Shown here: positions 17,364 to 25,529 of the stretch, one piece after another | How the letters are laid out: each line of letters starts with the position of its first letter | Numbering within the stretch: the stretch's first letter is position 1 | DNA from: Avimonoglobus sp965151315 | GTDB lineage: Bacteria; Bacillota; Clostridia; UBA1381 | Direction: 5' to 3' | Length of the DNA: 40,921 bases | NCBI GenBank assembly: GCA_965151315.1 | Contig: CBCTZG010000016.1 | Location: forward strand, 1-40,921 | The notes under the pieces: generated by a model | The model's input: the letters and a program-made list of their open reading frames with translations, nothing else | Database searches by the model: none | Told to the model about the DNA's origin: nothing | Program-made: the position numbers and the translations under genes

Positions 17364-18616
17364 TTCACAAAATCCTCCTTAGACGGCGTTTCATCAAACA
17401 GGCCGATCTGGCTGTATCCGCCGCCGGCAAGCAGCATAGGGGTCACCAGCTCCTCCCGGATCCAGAGGTTTTGATACGTCCGGCCGCCGCAGGTGATAAA
17501 ATACTTGGCCCGCTTTAGGGAAACGCGCATTTTTTTCAGATCTGCGAATTGCAGCTTAGCTACACGTCGGGCGCGGACAATTTTCTGTGCGCTGCGCACC
17601 CCCAGCCCGGGGACGCGCAGGAGCATTTGGTAGGGCGCCTGGTTGATTTCTACAGGGAACAGCGCCTTATGCCGCAGTGCCCAGTCGCATTTGGGATCGA
17701 TCAGATTGTTGAAATTGGGATGCTCCGCGCTGAGCAGCTCCCCGGCGGTAAAGCCGTAGTACCGCAGGAGCCAGTCTGCCTGGTACAGCCGGTGCTCGCG
17801 CAGAAGCGGCGGGGCTGTTACCGGCAGCAGCGGATTCGTGCCCACAGGGATATAGGCGGAATAGTAAACCCGTTTTAAGGCATATCGCTGGTAAAGCTGT
17901 TCCGATAACGTCAGGATTTTGTGATCTGTTTCCGGTGTAGCCCCAATAATCATCTGCGTACTTTGCCCGGCGGGGGAAAACGCCGGGGCATGCTGATAGA
18001 CCGCAAGCTCCTGCCGGGCTTGGGCGATGGAGGCACTAAGCTGTCCCATGGGCCGGAGAATGGCGGCTTTTGTTTTTTGGGGCGCAAAGGCCTGTAAGGA
18101 ATCATTGCTGGGCAGCTCGATATTGACGCTGGTACGGTCCGCTAACAGCCCAATTCGCGATATCAGCTCCGGCGACGCGCCAGGGATAGTTTTCGCATGG
18201 ATATAGCCGTTAAAGCCGTACTCATGCCGCAGGATGGAAAGACACTGGATCATCCGCTCCATGGTATCGTCCGGCGATTTTACGACGGCGGAGCTCAAAA
18301 AGAGCCCCTCGATATAATTGCGGCGGTAAAACTGGATGGTCAGCTCCGCCGCCTCCCGGGGCGTAAACGCCGCCCGAGGTACGTCGTTGGAAACCCGGTT
18401 GACACAGTATTGGCAGTCGTAAATACAGTAATTGGTCAGCAGGATTTTTAAGAGGGAAATACAGCGTCCGTCGCCGGAAAAGCTGTGGCAGATCCCCATG
18501 GGCGCGGCGCTGCCGATGCCGCCCGGGGTATTTTTCCGGCTTGAGCCGCTGGAGGAGCAGGACACATCGTATTTCGCGCTGTCCGCCAGGATTTTGAGCT
18601 TATCCATGCATTCCAT
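17342..18616 (-). CDS. Putative DNA modification/repair radical SAM protein (TIGR03916 type)
   Basis: A 424-residue radical S-adenosylmethionine enzyme. C64, C68 and C71 in CIYDCQYC form the CxxxCxxC that binds the 4Fe-4S cluster. A serine- and glycine-rich N-terminal segment (19-40) precedes the barrel. Near residues 330-350, VPGLGVRSAQKIVRARR is a helix-hairpin-helix motif, a non-specific DNA-binding element, which supports action on DNA. The substrate lesion or modification is unknown. It is the first gene of a two-gene - strand operon. AAGGAG precedes the ATG at 18616. The promoter carries a LexA-like palindrome (18650-18665), so SOS control is likely. Confidence 0.93.
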   Translation of the reverse strand: MECMDKLKILADSAKYDVSCSSSGSSRKNTPGGIGSAAPMGICHSFSGDGRCISLLKILLTNYCIYDCQYCVNRVSNDVPRAAFTPREAAELTIQFYRRNYIEGLFLSSAVVKSPDDTMERMIQCLSILRHEYGFNGYIHAKTIPGASPELISRIGLLADRTSVNIELPSNDSLQAFAPQKTKAAILRPMGQLSASIAQARQELAVYQHAPAFSPAGQSTQMIIGATPETDHKILTLSEQLYQRYALKRVYYSAYIPVGTNPLLPVTAPPLLREHRLYQADWLLRYYGFTAGELLSAEHPNFNNLIDPKCDWALRHKALFPVEINQAPYQMLLRVPGLGVRSAQKIVRARRVAKLQFADLKKMRVSLKRAKYFITCGGRTYQNLWIREELVTPMLLAGGGYSQIGLFDETPSKEDFVKCLTGEM

Positions 18617-18639
18617 ATCGTTTCCATCTCCTTTTCTTT

Positions 18640-18668
18640 ATCATATCATACAAACATATGTTTGTCAA
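18640..18668 (-). promoter_or_regulatory. Promoter of the radical-SAM/DUF4130 operon
   Basis: On the - strand TTGACA (18663-18668), a 17-base spacer and TATGAT (18640-18645). The spacer and the end of the -35 are occupied by the palindrome at 18650-18665. The -35 lies nine bases from the -35 of the divergent sfsA promoter. Confidence 0.85.
18650..18665. promoter_or_regulatory. LexA-like operator (16-base perfect palindrome)
   Basis: ACAAACATATGTTTGT is perfectly self-complementary. Its inner 14 bases match the Bacillus SOS box CGAACRNRYGTTYG at 13 of 14 positions. It sits between -35 and -10 of a DNA-repair operon, where repressor binding would block RNA polymerase. LexA binding is inferred. 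Confidence 0.65.
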
Positions 18669-18677
18669 TAGTTTTTC

Positions 18678-18706
18678 TTGATTCCATTTTATATTTGTGC
18701 TACAAT
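18678..18706 (+). promoter_or_regulatory. Promoter of sfsA
   Basis: TTGATT (18678-18683), 17 bases, TACAAT (18701-18706), with TGC directly before the -10 (extended -10). Confidence 0.85.
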
Positions 18707-18739
18707 GGATATACTAATGAAGGCACAACGGAGGCGCCT

Positions 18740-19423
18740 ATGCAGTATTCCAATATTTATCCGGCAAAATTTTTATCCAGACCCAATCGCTTTATCGCGG
18801 AGATCAAAACCGGCGGAGAGACGTGCCTGTGCCATGTAAAAAATACTGGCCGGTGCCGGGAGCTATTATTGCCAGGGGCGGATATTTATGTGCAAAAAGC
18901 AGAAAATAAAAGCAGAAAAACGAAATATGACCTGATTTCCGTCTATAAGGGAGAACGACTAATCAATATGGACAGCCAGATCCCCAACGCTGTATTCCGG
19001 GAGTGGGCGGAAGCCGGCGGGTTCCTGTCAGGAATTGAAGAGATTCGCTCGGAGAAAACCTATAAAAATTCCCGATTTGATTTTTATTTAGAGACCAGCC
19101 GGGAAAAAATTTTTGCGGAGGTCAAAGGCGTCACCCTGGAAGAGGATGGCGCCGTGTTTTTCCCGGATGCCCCTACAGAGCGCGGGGTCAAGCATGTTTT
19201 GGAGCTGTGTGACTGTGTGGAAAACGGATATGCGGCGTATTTGATTTTTGTGATCCAAATGCAGGGCGCAGCGTTTTTCGCGCCCAACCGGAAAACCCAT
19301 CCGGCCTTTGCCGACGCCTTAACTGCGGCGGCCCAGCGGGGCGTCCGGATTTTGGCTGTTGACTGCCGGGTGACGGAGGACTCGATCATTGCCCGGAAAC
19401 GGGTTCCTGTGCGCTTATATTAA
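18740..19423 (+). CDS. sfsA: DNA/RNA nuclease SfsA family protein
   Basis: A 227-residue protein at the usual SfsA length. Family landmarks are RPNRFIAEI near residue 15, CHVKNTGRCRELLLPGADIYV near 32-52, SRFDFYLE near 112, the AEVKGVTLEEDG core near 126-137, FPDAPTERGVKHVLEL near 140 and the terminal patch ending in PVRLY. The D-x-n-ExK arrangement is that of PD-(D/E)xK nucleases. SfsA was first reported as a sugar-fermentation stimulation protein and later linked to nuclease activity. The start is ATG 18740 behind GGAGG. Upstream in-frame codons lie inside the promoter. No terminator is visible before the next promoter. Confidence 0.93.
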   Translation: MQYSNIYPAKFLSRPNRFIAEIKTGGETCLCHVKNTGRCRELLLPGADIYVQKAENKSRKTKYDLISVYKGERLINMDSQIPNAVFREWAEAGGFLSGIEEIRSEKTYKNSRFDFYLETSREKIFAEVKGVTLEEDGAVFFPDAPTERGVKHVLELCDCVENGYAAYLIFVIQMQGAAFFAPNRKTHPAFADALTAAAQRGVRILAVDCRVTEDSIIARKRVPVRLY

Positions 19424-19456
19424 GGGATCATAATATTCTTGTCATCAATTTGAAAC

Positions 19457-19485
19457 TTGCAAATAATGCATATATTTGTTATAAT
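19457..19485 (+). promoter_or_regulatory. Promoter of the NfeD-SPFH operon
   Basis: TTGCAA (19457-19462), 17 bases, TATAAT (19480-19485), with TG one base upstream of the -10 (extended -10). Confidence 0.85.
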
Positions 19486-19529
19486 GGCAATAACGTAGTA
19501 TTACGAATCTTTTTATGGTGGTGAGGTGT

Positions 19530-19955
19530 ATGGGGATTTTGTGGACTGTGCTGGCCGTAGCCTTTGCCGTGCTGGAAATGGCGACGGTGCAGATGGTCAG
19601 CATTTGGTTTGCCGGCGGCGCTGTGGGCGGGCTGGTGGCGTATCTTTGCGGCGCGGACAATTGGCTGCAGCTAATTGTATTTGCGGCGGTAAGCGGCCTT
19701 TTGCTGATTGTGACAAAGCCGTTTGTCCGGAAAATGCGGACGGCAAAGGAAGAAAGGACCAACGCGGACAGCCTGCTGGGGACAAAAACTATGATCACGG
19801 AAGCGGTAGATAATCTGGCAGAGACCGGCGCGGCCAAAATTAACGGCGTGACCTGGTCTGTGCGCAGCACTGGCGGGGAGCGGATTCCCGAGGGTGAAAT
19901 CGTGACGATCGAGCGGATTGAAGGCGTAAAATTGATTGTGAGAAAAGGAGATTGA
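19530..19955 (+). CDS. NfeD family membrane protein
   Basis: A 141-residue protein with two N-terminal membrane hairpins (about 3-50) and a soluble C-terminal beta-barrel (OB-fold) from about 80, ending with EIVTIERIEGVKLIVRK, the usual close of the NfeD domain. It is the short form that lacks the ClpP-like protease domain. NfeD proteins partner with SPFH proteins in membrane microdomains, and the next gene is one. I start at ATG 19530, preceded by a GGTGGTGAGG stretch. The in-frame ATG at 19515 has no binding site. The stop is two bases before the next start. Confidence 0.88.
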   Translation: MGILWTVLAVAFAVLEMATVQMVSIWFAGGAVGGLVAYLCGADNWLQLIVFAAVSGLLLIVTKPFVRKMRTAKEERTNADSLLGTKTMITEAVDNLAETGAAKINGVTWSVRSTGGERIPEGEIVTIERIEGVKLIVRKGD

Positions 19956-19957
19956 AG

Positions 19958-20851
19958 ATGCTGTTTTTAATTATTTTATTGATTCTGCTGATTATCTTAG
20001 TGATTGCAAATATTAAAATCGTCCCCCAGGCCCACGCGTATATTATTGAGCGGTTCGGCGGCTATCGTGCTACCTGGGGGGTGGGGCTCCATGTCAAGGT
20101 GCCGTTTATTGACCGGATTGCCAAAAAGGTGAACCTCAAGGAGCATGTTGTAGATTTCCCGCCCCAGCCGGTAATTACGGAAGATAACGTCACCATGCAA
20201 ATCGACACCGTCGTTTACTATCAGATTACGGACCCGAAACTGTATACCTACGGCGTGGAGCAGCCAATGATGGCCATTGAGAATCTGACGGCCACGACTC
20301 TTCGGAATATTATCGGTGATCTGGAGCTGGACGAAACCCTGACCTCCAGAGATACGGTCAACACAAAAATGCGGGCGATCTTAGATGAGGCTACAGACCC
20401 CTGGGGGATCAAGATCAACCGGGTTGAGCTGAAAAATATCATTCCGCCCCGGGAGATCCAGGACGCGATGGAAAAGCAGATGAAAGCGGAGCGTGAACGC
20501 CGTGAATCCATTCTCCGGGCCGAGGGGGAGAAAAAGAGCGCTATCCTGATGGCCGAAGGGGAAAAGGAAGCGGCGATTTTGCGGGCTGAGGCGAAAAAGC
20601 AGGCGGCGATCCGCGAAGCGGAGGGTGAAGCGGAAGCGATTCTTACTGTACAGACGGCGATTGCCGACGGTATCCGCAGGATCAACGAATCCAATCCTTC
20701 CGAGGCCTATGTGGCCATTCGGTCTCTGGAAAGCCTGGAAAAGGTTGCGGACGGAAAAGCGACAAAAATTATTATTCCGTCTGAGATCCAGAGCCTGGCT
20801 GGCCTGGCAACCTCTTTGAAAGAACTGATCAAGGACGATCCGAAACAGTAA
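19958..20851 (+). CDS. SPFH/Band 7 (stomatin/QmcA-like) membrane protein
   Basis: A 297-residue protein with one N-terminal membrane anchor (residues 2-19, mostly Leu and Ile). An SPFH/Band 7 domain follows (about 20-180; VPQAHAYIIERFGG, GLHVKVPFIDRI, TEDNVTMQIDTVVYYQI, LRNIIGDLELDETLTSR, WGIKINRVELKNI). Next comes a coiled coil rich in Ala, Glu and Lys with AEGEKxAAIL repeats (about 185-235) that drives oligomerisation. It is a QmcA/paraslipin-type scaffold for membrane domains, in tandem with its usual NfeD partner. GGAG lies seven bases before the ATG at 19958. A TTG at 19952 is less likely to be the start. Confidence 0.93.
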   Translation: MLFLIILLILLIILVIANIKIVPQAHAYIIERFGGYRATWGVGLHVKVPFIDRIAKKVNLKEHVVDFPPQPVITEDNVTMQIDTVVYYQITDPKLYTYGVEQPMMAIENLTATTLRNIIGDLELDETLTSRDTVNTKMRAILDEATDPWGIKINRVELKNIIPPREIQDAMEKQMKAERERRESILRAEGEKKSAILMAEGEKEAAILRAEAKKQAAIREAEGEAEAILTVQTAIADGIRRINESNPSEAYVAIRSLESLEKVADGKATKIIIPSEIQSLAGLATSLKELIKDDPKQ

Positions 20852-20861
20852 GCAGAAAATC

Positions 20862-20924
20862 AGGCAGCGGCATTTTAGAGCCCCGTGCGGAGCTTGCGGG
20901 GGCAGGAATGCCGCTGCCTTTTTT
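20862..20924 (+). terminator. Terminator after the SPFH gene (long hairpin with inner stem)
   Basis: A perfect 13-pair stem, 20862-20874 with 20907-20919, closes a 32-base loop that holds an inner GCCCC/GGGGC stem, followed by a run of six Ts. It is unusually elaborate for a simple terminator. Confidence 0.9.
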
Positions 20925-20941
20925 CATGCTGTATTTTGGAT

Positions 20942-21010
20942 TCAGGTATCTGTGTCTGTGAAATCAATGGGCGTGAAAAACTCTGACAGCGTGATGCCCA
21001 GGGCAGCCAT
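20942..21010 (-). pseudogene. Possible remnant of an XRE-type regulator 3' end
   Basis: On the - strand 22 codons read MAALGITLSEFFTPIDFTDT and two further residues before a stop. The ALGITLSEFF core is very typical of the last helix of small XRE-family helix-turn-helix regulators. A stop codon stands three codons upstream and no regulator body is present. The rest of this gap (20925-21106) shows only A+T-rich promoter-like sequence before the next gene. Confidence 0.35.
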
Positions 21011-21106
21011 AAAAAATTTTCAAAAAGGGCTTGATTATTTCGGTAATTTATGGGAAAATATAAGTTATGATATATTGTGCGGTTTTTTATAGTTACGGAG
21101 GCAGAT

Positions 21107-22438
21107 ATGCGAAAGGTAAATACGAAAATTGCATATGTGGAGCCGGGTTCTCCGGCAGCAGCGGCGGGGATTCAGGCCGGTGACCAGCTTTTGTCTATCA
21201 ACGGCAGTGATTTTTATGATATTCTGGAATACCGGTATCTTACCGCTGAGTACGAAGTGGAGCTGGAAATCCAAAAGACTGGCGGCGCTATAGAACGTGT
21301 GATTATTGAAAACGACTATGCGGATCTGGGAATCACGTTCCAAAGCGGCCTCATTGACGAACCCCAAAGCTGCAGAAACAAATGCATTTTCTGCTTTATT
21401 GACCAGCTGCCCAAGGGGATGCGGGAAACTGTCTATTTTAAAGATGATGATACACGGCTTTCCTTTCTGCAGGGGAACTATGTGACCCTAACCAACATGG
21501 ACGACCATGAGATCGACCGGATGATCCGGATGCGGATCTCGCCCATCAATATTTCCGTCCACACCACAAATCCGGCGCTGCGCCGGCAGATGCTCAATAA
21601 TAAAAATGCCGGGACGATCTATCAGACGATGCAAAAGCTGGCGGCAAACGGAATTTATATGAATTGCCAGATCGTGCTTTGCCCGGGCTATAACGACGGC
21701 CTGGAGCTGGACCGGTCAATCCTGGATTTGGCAGCGCTGGCGCCCTATGTGGAAAGCCTGTCGGTGGTGCCGGTGGGGCTTACCCGGTACCGGGAGAACC
21801 TTTGCCCGCTTCAGCCCTTTGACCCGGAAAGTGCGGCGGCGGCAGTCCGCCAGGTAACGGCGTGGCAGGCGCGGCTCTTGGAAACGCTGGGAACACGTTT
21901 GGTGTATCTATCTGATGAATTTTACTTAAACGCCGGCCTGCCGATTCCGGAAGCGGAAAGCTACGAGGGCTTTCCCCAGCTGGAGAACGGCGTTGGGCTG
22001 ATCGCCAGCATGGCGGAGGAATTTGAAGCCGGGCTTCGCCTGATCCAGCCGGGAAAACGGAGCCGCAGCGTGACGCTTGCCACGGGTGAGCTGGCCGGGC
22101 CGTTTATCGCGGATTTGGCGGCAAGGGTCCAGGAAAAGGCCCCGGGCGTACGGACGGCGGTATATCCTGTGAAAAATGATTTTTTCGGCGGGGGCGTAAC
22201 TGTTGCCGGATTAGTAACCGGCAGGGACCTGATCCGGCAGATCAAAGATAAACCGAAGGCGGATTGCCTGCTGATCCCGGAGGTGATGCTCCGGGACGGG
22301 GAGGATGTGTTTTTAGACGATGTTACCCTGGGGGAAGCGGAAGCGGCCCTGGAAATGAAAATTACTACCGTATCCAACGACGGATATGAATTTATAGAAA
22401 AAGTGCTGGGAGAAGAACTGGATTTTTCACTACTATAA
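21107..22438 (+). CDS. DUF512 protein with PDZ domain and radical-SAM-like cysteine cluster
   Basis: A 443-residue protein of the DUF512 (TIGR03279-like) family. A PDZ-like domain spans about residues 8-60 (VEPGSPAAAAGIQAGDQLLSING). C89, C93 and C96 in CRNKCIFC form the CxxxCxxC of a radical-SAM-type 4Fe-4S site. The rest is the DUF512 body with DDDTRLSFLQGNYVTLTN, HTTNPALRRQMLNN and a C-terminal domain with GYEFIEKVLG. Substrate and reaction are unknown. In Clostridia it commonly precedes der, as here, 20 bases away, so a link to ribosome or membrane biogenesis is often guessed. GGAGG at 21097-21101 is five bases before the ATG. An upstream in-frame start lacks a site. Confidence 0.9.
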   Translation: MRKVNTKIAYVEPGSPAAAAGIQAGDQLLSINGSDFYDILEYRYLTAEYEVELEIQKTGGAIERVIIENDYADLGITFQSGLIDEPQSCRNKCIFCFIDQLPKGMRETVYFKDDDTRLSFLQGNYVTLTNMDDHEIDRMIRMRISPINISVHTTNPALRRQMLNNKNAGTIYQTMQKLAANGIYMNCQIVLCPGYNDGLELDRSILDLAALAPYVESLSVVPVGLTRYRENLCPLQPFDPESAAAAVRQVTAWQARLLETLGTRLVYLSDEFYLNAGLPIPEAESYEGFPQLENGVGLIASMAEEFEAGLRLIQPGKRSRSVTLATGELAGPFIADLAARVQEKAPGVRTAVYPVKNDFFGGGVTVAGLVTGRDLIRQIKDKPKADCLLIPEVMLRDGEDVFLDDVTLGEAEAALEMKITTVSNDGYEFIEKVLGEELDFSLL

Positions 22439-22458
22439 GCACGGAAACGGAGAAAAAA

Positions 22459-23781
22459 ATGAAACCATTTGTGGCGATCGTAGGCAGGCCCAACGTAGGG
22501 AAATCTACGTTGTTCAACAAAATTTCCGGCCAGAGGATCAGTATTATTGAGGACACTCCCGGCGTAACCCGGGATAGGATCTATGCCGACGTAAGCTGGC
22601 TGGACAAACATTTTACGCTGATTGATACCGGTGGGATCGAGCCCCAGAGCAAGGATGAAATCCTGGTGCAGATGCGCCGTCAGGCAGAGCTGGCCATCGC
22701 TATGGCGGACGTAGTGATCCTGATGGTAAACGTGAAGGACGGCGTGACCGCAAACGACCAGGACGTGGCGGCCATGCTTTTGAAGGCTAAGAAGAAAATC
22801 GTTTTGGCTGTTAACAAGGTGGATAATATCGGCGATCCGCCCATGGAATTTTATGAATTTTATAACCTGGGGCTGGGCGATCCCATCGCCATATCCTCTA
22901 CCCACGGCTTGGGCGTTGGCGACCTTTTAGACCAAGTATCCGCCCAATTCCCGGAGGACGCAGAGACGGAGGAGGAAACAGGCGAGATCAAGGTGGCGGT
23001 GATCGGCAGGCCCAACGCGGGAAAATCCTCCCTGATCAATAAGATCCTGGGGGAGGAACGGGTGATCGTGTCCAGCATTGCCGGTACCACTCGAGACGCC
23101 ATTGATTCCCGATATGAAAAAAATGGGGATAAATACCTGTTCATTGACACCGCCGGCATGCGCAAACGGAAAAAAATCGAAAATGAAAGCGTGGAACGGT
23201 ACAGTGTGGTCCGTTCCCTGGCGGCAGTTGACCGCAGCGACGTATGTGTGATCATGCTGGATGCAAACGAGGGGATCACTGAGCAGGATACTAAAATTGC
23301 TGGTTACGCCCACGAACAGGGAAAGGCCTGCATCATTGCGGTCAATAAGTGGGACAGTGTGGAAAAGGACGATAAGACCATGAAGGCGTTTCGTCAGCGG
23401 GTGCAGGAAGAATTTGCCTATATGGCTTACGCGAAAATTGTATTCATTTCGGCTCTGACCGGCCAGCGGGTGGATAAGCTGTTAGAAGAAATTAAGCTGG
23501 TGAACCAGCAGCATAAGCGGCGGATTACCACTGGTATGCTTAACGATCTTTTAAACGAGGCTGCCGCCAAGCAGCAGCCGCCTTCGGATAAGGGAAAACG
23601 GCTGAAGATTTACTATGGGACGCAGGCCTCCGCCGCGCCGCCGACGTTTGTTTTATTTGTAAATTCCGCGGATTTGTTCCATTATTCGTACCTGCGCTTT
23701 ATTGAAAACCAACTCCGGCAGGCTTTTGGATTTGAAGGTACGCCGATTCGGTTTATTATCCGGGAGAAGAAAAAAGATTAA
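22459..23781 (+). CDS. der: Ribosome biogenesis GTPase Der (EngA)
   Basis: A 440-residue double GTPase needed for maturation of the 50S subunit. The first G domain has GRPNVGKST at 9-17, DTPG, DTGG near 56-59 and NKVD near 119-122. The second has GRPNAGKSS at 183-191, DTAGMRKR near 230 and NKWD near 296. The C-terminal KH-like domain (about 350-440) is complete, with YYGTQ.S..PPTFVLFVN. Length and order are normal. It lies between the DUF512 gene and plsY with short spacers and is part of the same operon. Confidence 0.98.
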   Translation: MKPFVAIVGRPNVGKSTLFNKISGQRISIIEDTPGVTRDRIYADVSWLDKHFTLIDTGGIEPQSKDEILVQMRRQAELAIAMADVVILMVNVKDGVTANDQDVAAMLLKAKKKIVLAVNKVDNIGDPPMEFYEFYNLGLGDPIAISSTHGLGVGDLLDQVSAQFPEDAETEEETGEIKVAVIGRPNAGKSSLINKILGEERVIVSSIAGTTRDAIDSRYEKNGDKYLFIDTAGMRKRKKIENESVERYSVVRSLAAVDRSDVCVIMLDANEGITEQDTKIAGYAHEQGKACIIAVNKWDSVEKDDKTMKAFRQRVQEEFAYMAYAKIVFISALTGQRVDKLLEEIKLVNQQHKRRITTGMLNDLLNEAAAKQQPPSDKGKRLKIYYGTQASAAPPTFVLFVNSADLFHYSYLRFIENQLRQAFGFEGTPIRFIIREKKKD

Positions 23782-23793
23782 AGGGGGAGTATC

Positions 23794-24498
23794 ATGCTGT
23801 ACATTCTGTTGATTTTAATTGCCGTGATTGGTTATTTGCTGGGGAGCATTTCCAGCTCGATCCTAATTTCCCGCCGGCTCACCGGCAAGGACATCCGGAC
23901 AGAGGGTTCTGGCAATGCCGGTACCACCAACATGCTGCGGGTGCATGGAAAAAAAGCCGCTGCCGCTACGCTTTTGTTTGATGTAGGCAAGGGGATTTTA
24001 GCAGTGCTGATCGCCTGGATCGCGGACTGGGCGGTGGTAAAATTTTTGAATGGAAGTACATTGACTGCCTTTGAACGTACATTCCTATTTGGCAATCTGA
24101 AATATTTTGCCGGTTTTTTTGCGGTGCTGGGGCATGATTTCCCGATATTCTTTGGATTCCGGGGCGGAAAGGGCGTAGCCACGAGCTTGGGTGTGATGTT
24201 GATTTTTGACTGGCGCATTGGTTTGATTGTGGCGGTTGTGTCATTGCTGATCATGGTGCTTTCCCGGTACGTCTCTCTGGGCTCTATAGCAGGCGGAATC
24301 GTATATCCGGCAGCTTTGGCGGCCTTTATGGCCGGCAGCGGCAGATGGAATGCTGCGTATTTGCTGGTGGCCATCCTGTTGGGTGTGCTGGTGATTGTGA
24401 AGCACCATGCCAATATCCGCCGTCTGCTCAATGGCACGGAAAACAAATTATTTGCAAAGAAAAAGGATAAGATCGTCGATCCTGCAAAACCGCAGTAA
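23794..24498 (+). CDS. plsY: Glycerol-3-phosphate acyltransferase PlsY
   Basis: A 234-residue membrane acyltransferase that transfers acyl from acyl-phosphate to glycerol-3-phosphate, the first step of phosphatidic acid synthesis in Gram-positives. The three conserved cytoplasmic loops are visible: GSISSSILISR near 17, EGSGNAGTTNMLR near 38-50 and GHDFPIFFGFRGGKGVAT near 113-130. KHHANIRRLLNGTENK follows near the C-terminus. It is slightly longer than the usual 200 residues because of an insertion around 75-100. AAGGGGGAG precedes the ATG. The next gene, gpsA, makes its substrate. Confidence 0.96.
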   Translation: MLYILLILIAVIGYLLGSISSSILISRRLTGKDIRTEGSGNAGTTNMLRVHGKKAAAATLLFDVGKGILAVLIAWIADWAVVKFLNGSTLTAFERTFLFGNLKYFAGFFAVLGHDFPIFFGFRGGKGVATSLGVMLIFDWRIGLIVAVVSLLIMVLSRYVSLGSIAGGIVYPAALAAFMAGSGRWNAAYLLVAILLGVLVIVKHHANIRRLLNGTENKLFAKKKDKIVDPAKPQ

Positions 24499-24508
24499 GG
24501 AGGCTTAT

Positions 24509-25501
24509 ATGAAAATTGCTGTAATTGGATCCGGCAGCTGGGGGACGGCCATTGCGATCCTGTTGGCGAAAAAAGGGAACCAAATATCCTTGTGGAGCTG
24601 GCAGCAAGCGGAAACCGACCGATTGGCGGCCGATCGGGAAAATAAAGAATTTTTGCCGGGGCGGCCGTTCCCAGAGGCGATTGCTTGTACGCACGATATG
24701 GCCGCGTGTGTTGCTGGGGCGGAATTGATTGTGGCCGCTGTGCCCAGCCCGGCCACCAGGACTACGGCAAAGGCGCTGGGGGCGTTTGTCCAGCGGGGCC
24801 AGCCGATTTTAAATATTTCTAAGGGCCTGGAGAACGGCAGCCTGCTGCGGCTTTCCCAGGTATATGGGGCGGAGATCCCCCAGGCGAAAATCGCGGTGAT
24901 GAGCGGACCGTCCCACGCGGAAGAAGTCAGCGCGGGACTGCCTACCACCAATGTGGTGGCTTCCGCAGAGCCGGGATTGCCTGCATTTATCCAGAATATC
25001 TTTATGGATCCTGTGTTCCGAGTGTATACCGGGGAAGATGTAATCGGTGTAGAGCTAGGCGGCGCGCTGAAAAATGTGATTGCCCTATGCGCCGGAATTT
25101 CTGATGGCTTAGGCTACGGCGATAACACAAAGGCGGCGCTGATGACCCGGGGGCTGGCGGAAATCACCCGGCTTGGTGTGGCTATGGGCGCGGCCCCGGA
25201 AACCTTTGCAGGACTGTCCGGCGTAGGGGATTTGATCGTTACCTGCACCAGCAAGCACTCCCGGAACCGTGCCGCGGGCTTTCTTTTAGGACAGGGAAGA
25301 ACGCTGCAGGAAACCCTGGACGAGGTGCATATGGTGGTAGAAGGCGTAAATACGGCCCAGGCCGCATATGATTTAAGTAAGCGATATCAGGTGGAAATGC
25401 CCATCGTGAACGAAGCCTATCAGATCCTGTTTGCGGGAAAGCCGGCGGGCGACGCGGTAAATGATCTGATGACCCGGGATAAGCGGATGGAAACCCGATA
25501 G
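24509..25501 (+). CDS. gpsA: Glycerol-3-phosphate dehydrogenase [NAD(P)+]
   Basis: A 330-residue cytoplasmic enzyme that reduces dihydroxyacetone phosphate to sn-glycerol-3-phosphate for lipid synthesis. The N-terminal GSGSWGTA (7-14) is the nucleotide-binding loop. NISKGLENG near 96, MSGPSHAEEV near 131 and the catalytic lysine in ELGGALKNVIAL near 185 are conserved, as is the C-terminal VEGVNTAQAAY. AAGGAGG lies five bases before the ATG at 24509, ten bases after plsY, so product and user are co-transcribed. Upstream in-frame codons overlap plsY and lack a site. Confidence 0.97.
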   Translation: MKIAVIGSGSWGTAIAILLAKKGNQISLWSWQQAETDRLAADRENKEFLPGRPFPEAIACTHDMAACVAGAELIVAAVPSPATRTTAKALGAFVQRGQPILNISKGLENGSLLRLSQVYGAEIPQAKIAVMSGPSHAEEVSAGLPTTNVVASAEPGLPAFIQNIFMDPVFRVYTGEDVIGVELGGALKNVIALCAGISDGLGYGDNTKAALMTRGLAEITRLGVAMGAAPETFAGLSGVGDLIVTCTSKHSRNRAAGFLLGQGRTLQETLDEVHMVVEGVNTAQAAYDLSKRYQVEMPIVNEAYQILFAGKPAGDAVNDLMTRDKRMETR

Positions 25502-25529
25502 AAACAAAATTGAAGAAGGAGTCAGATTG

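Noticed and set aside
21961..22905. A 314-codon - strand frame spanning DUF512 and der
   Set aside because: It crosses two well-supported + strand genes and their spacer and has no binding site.
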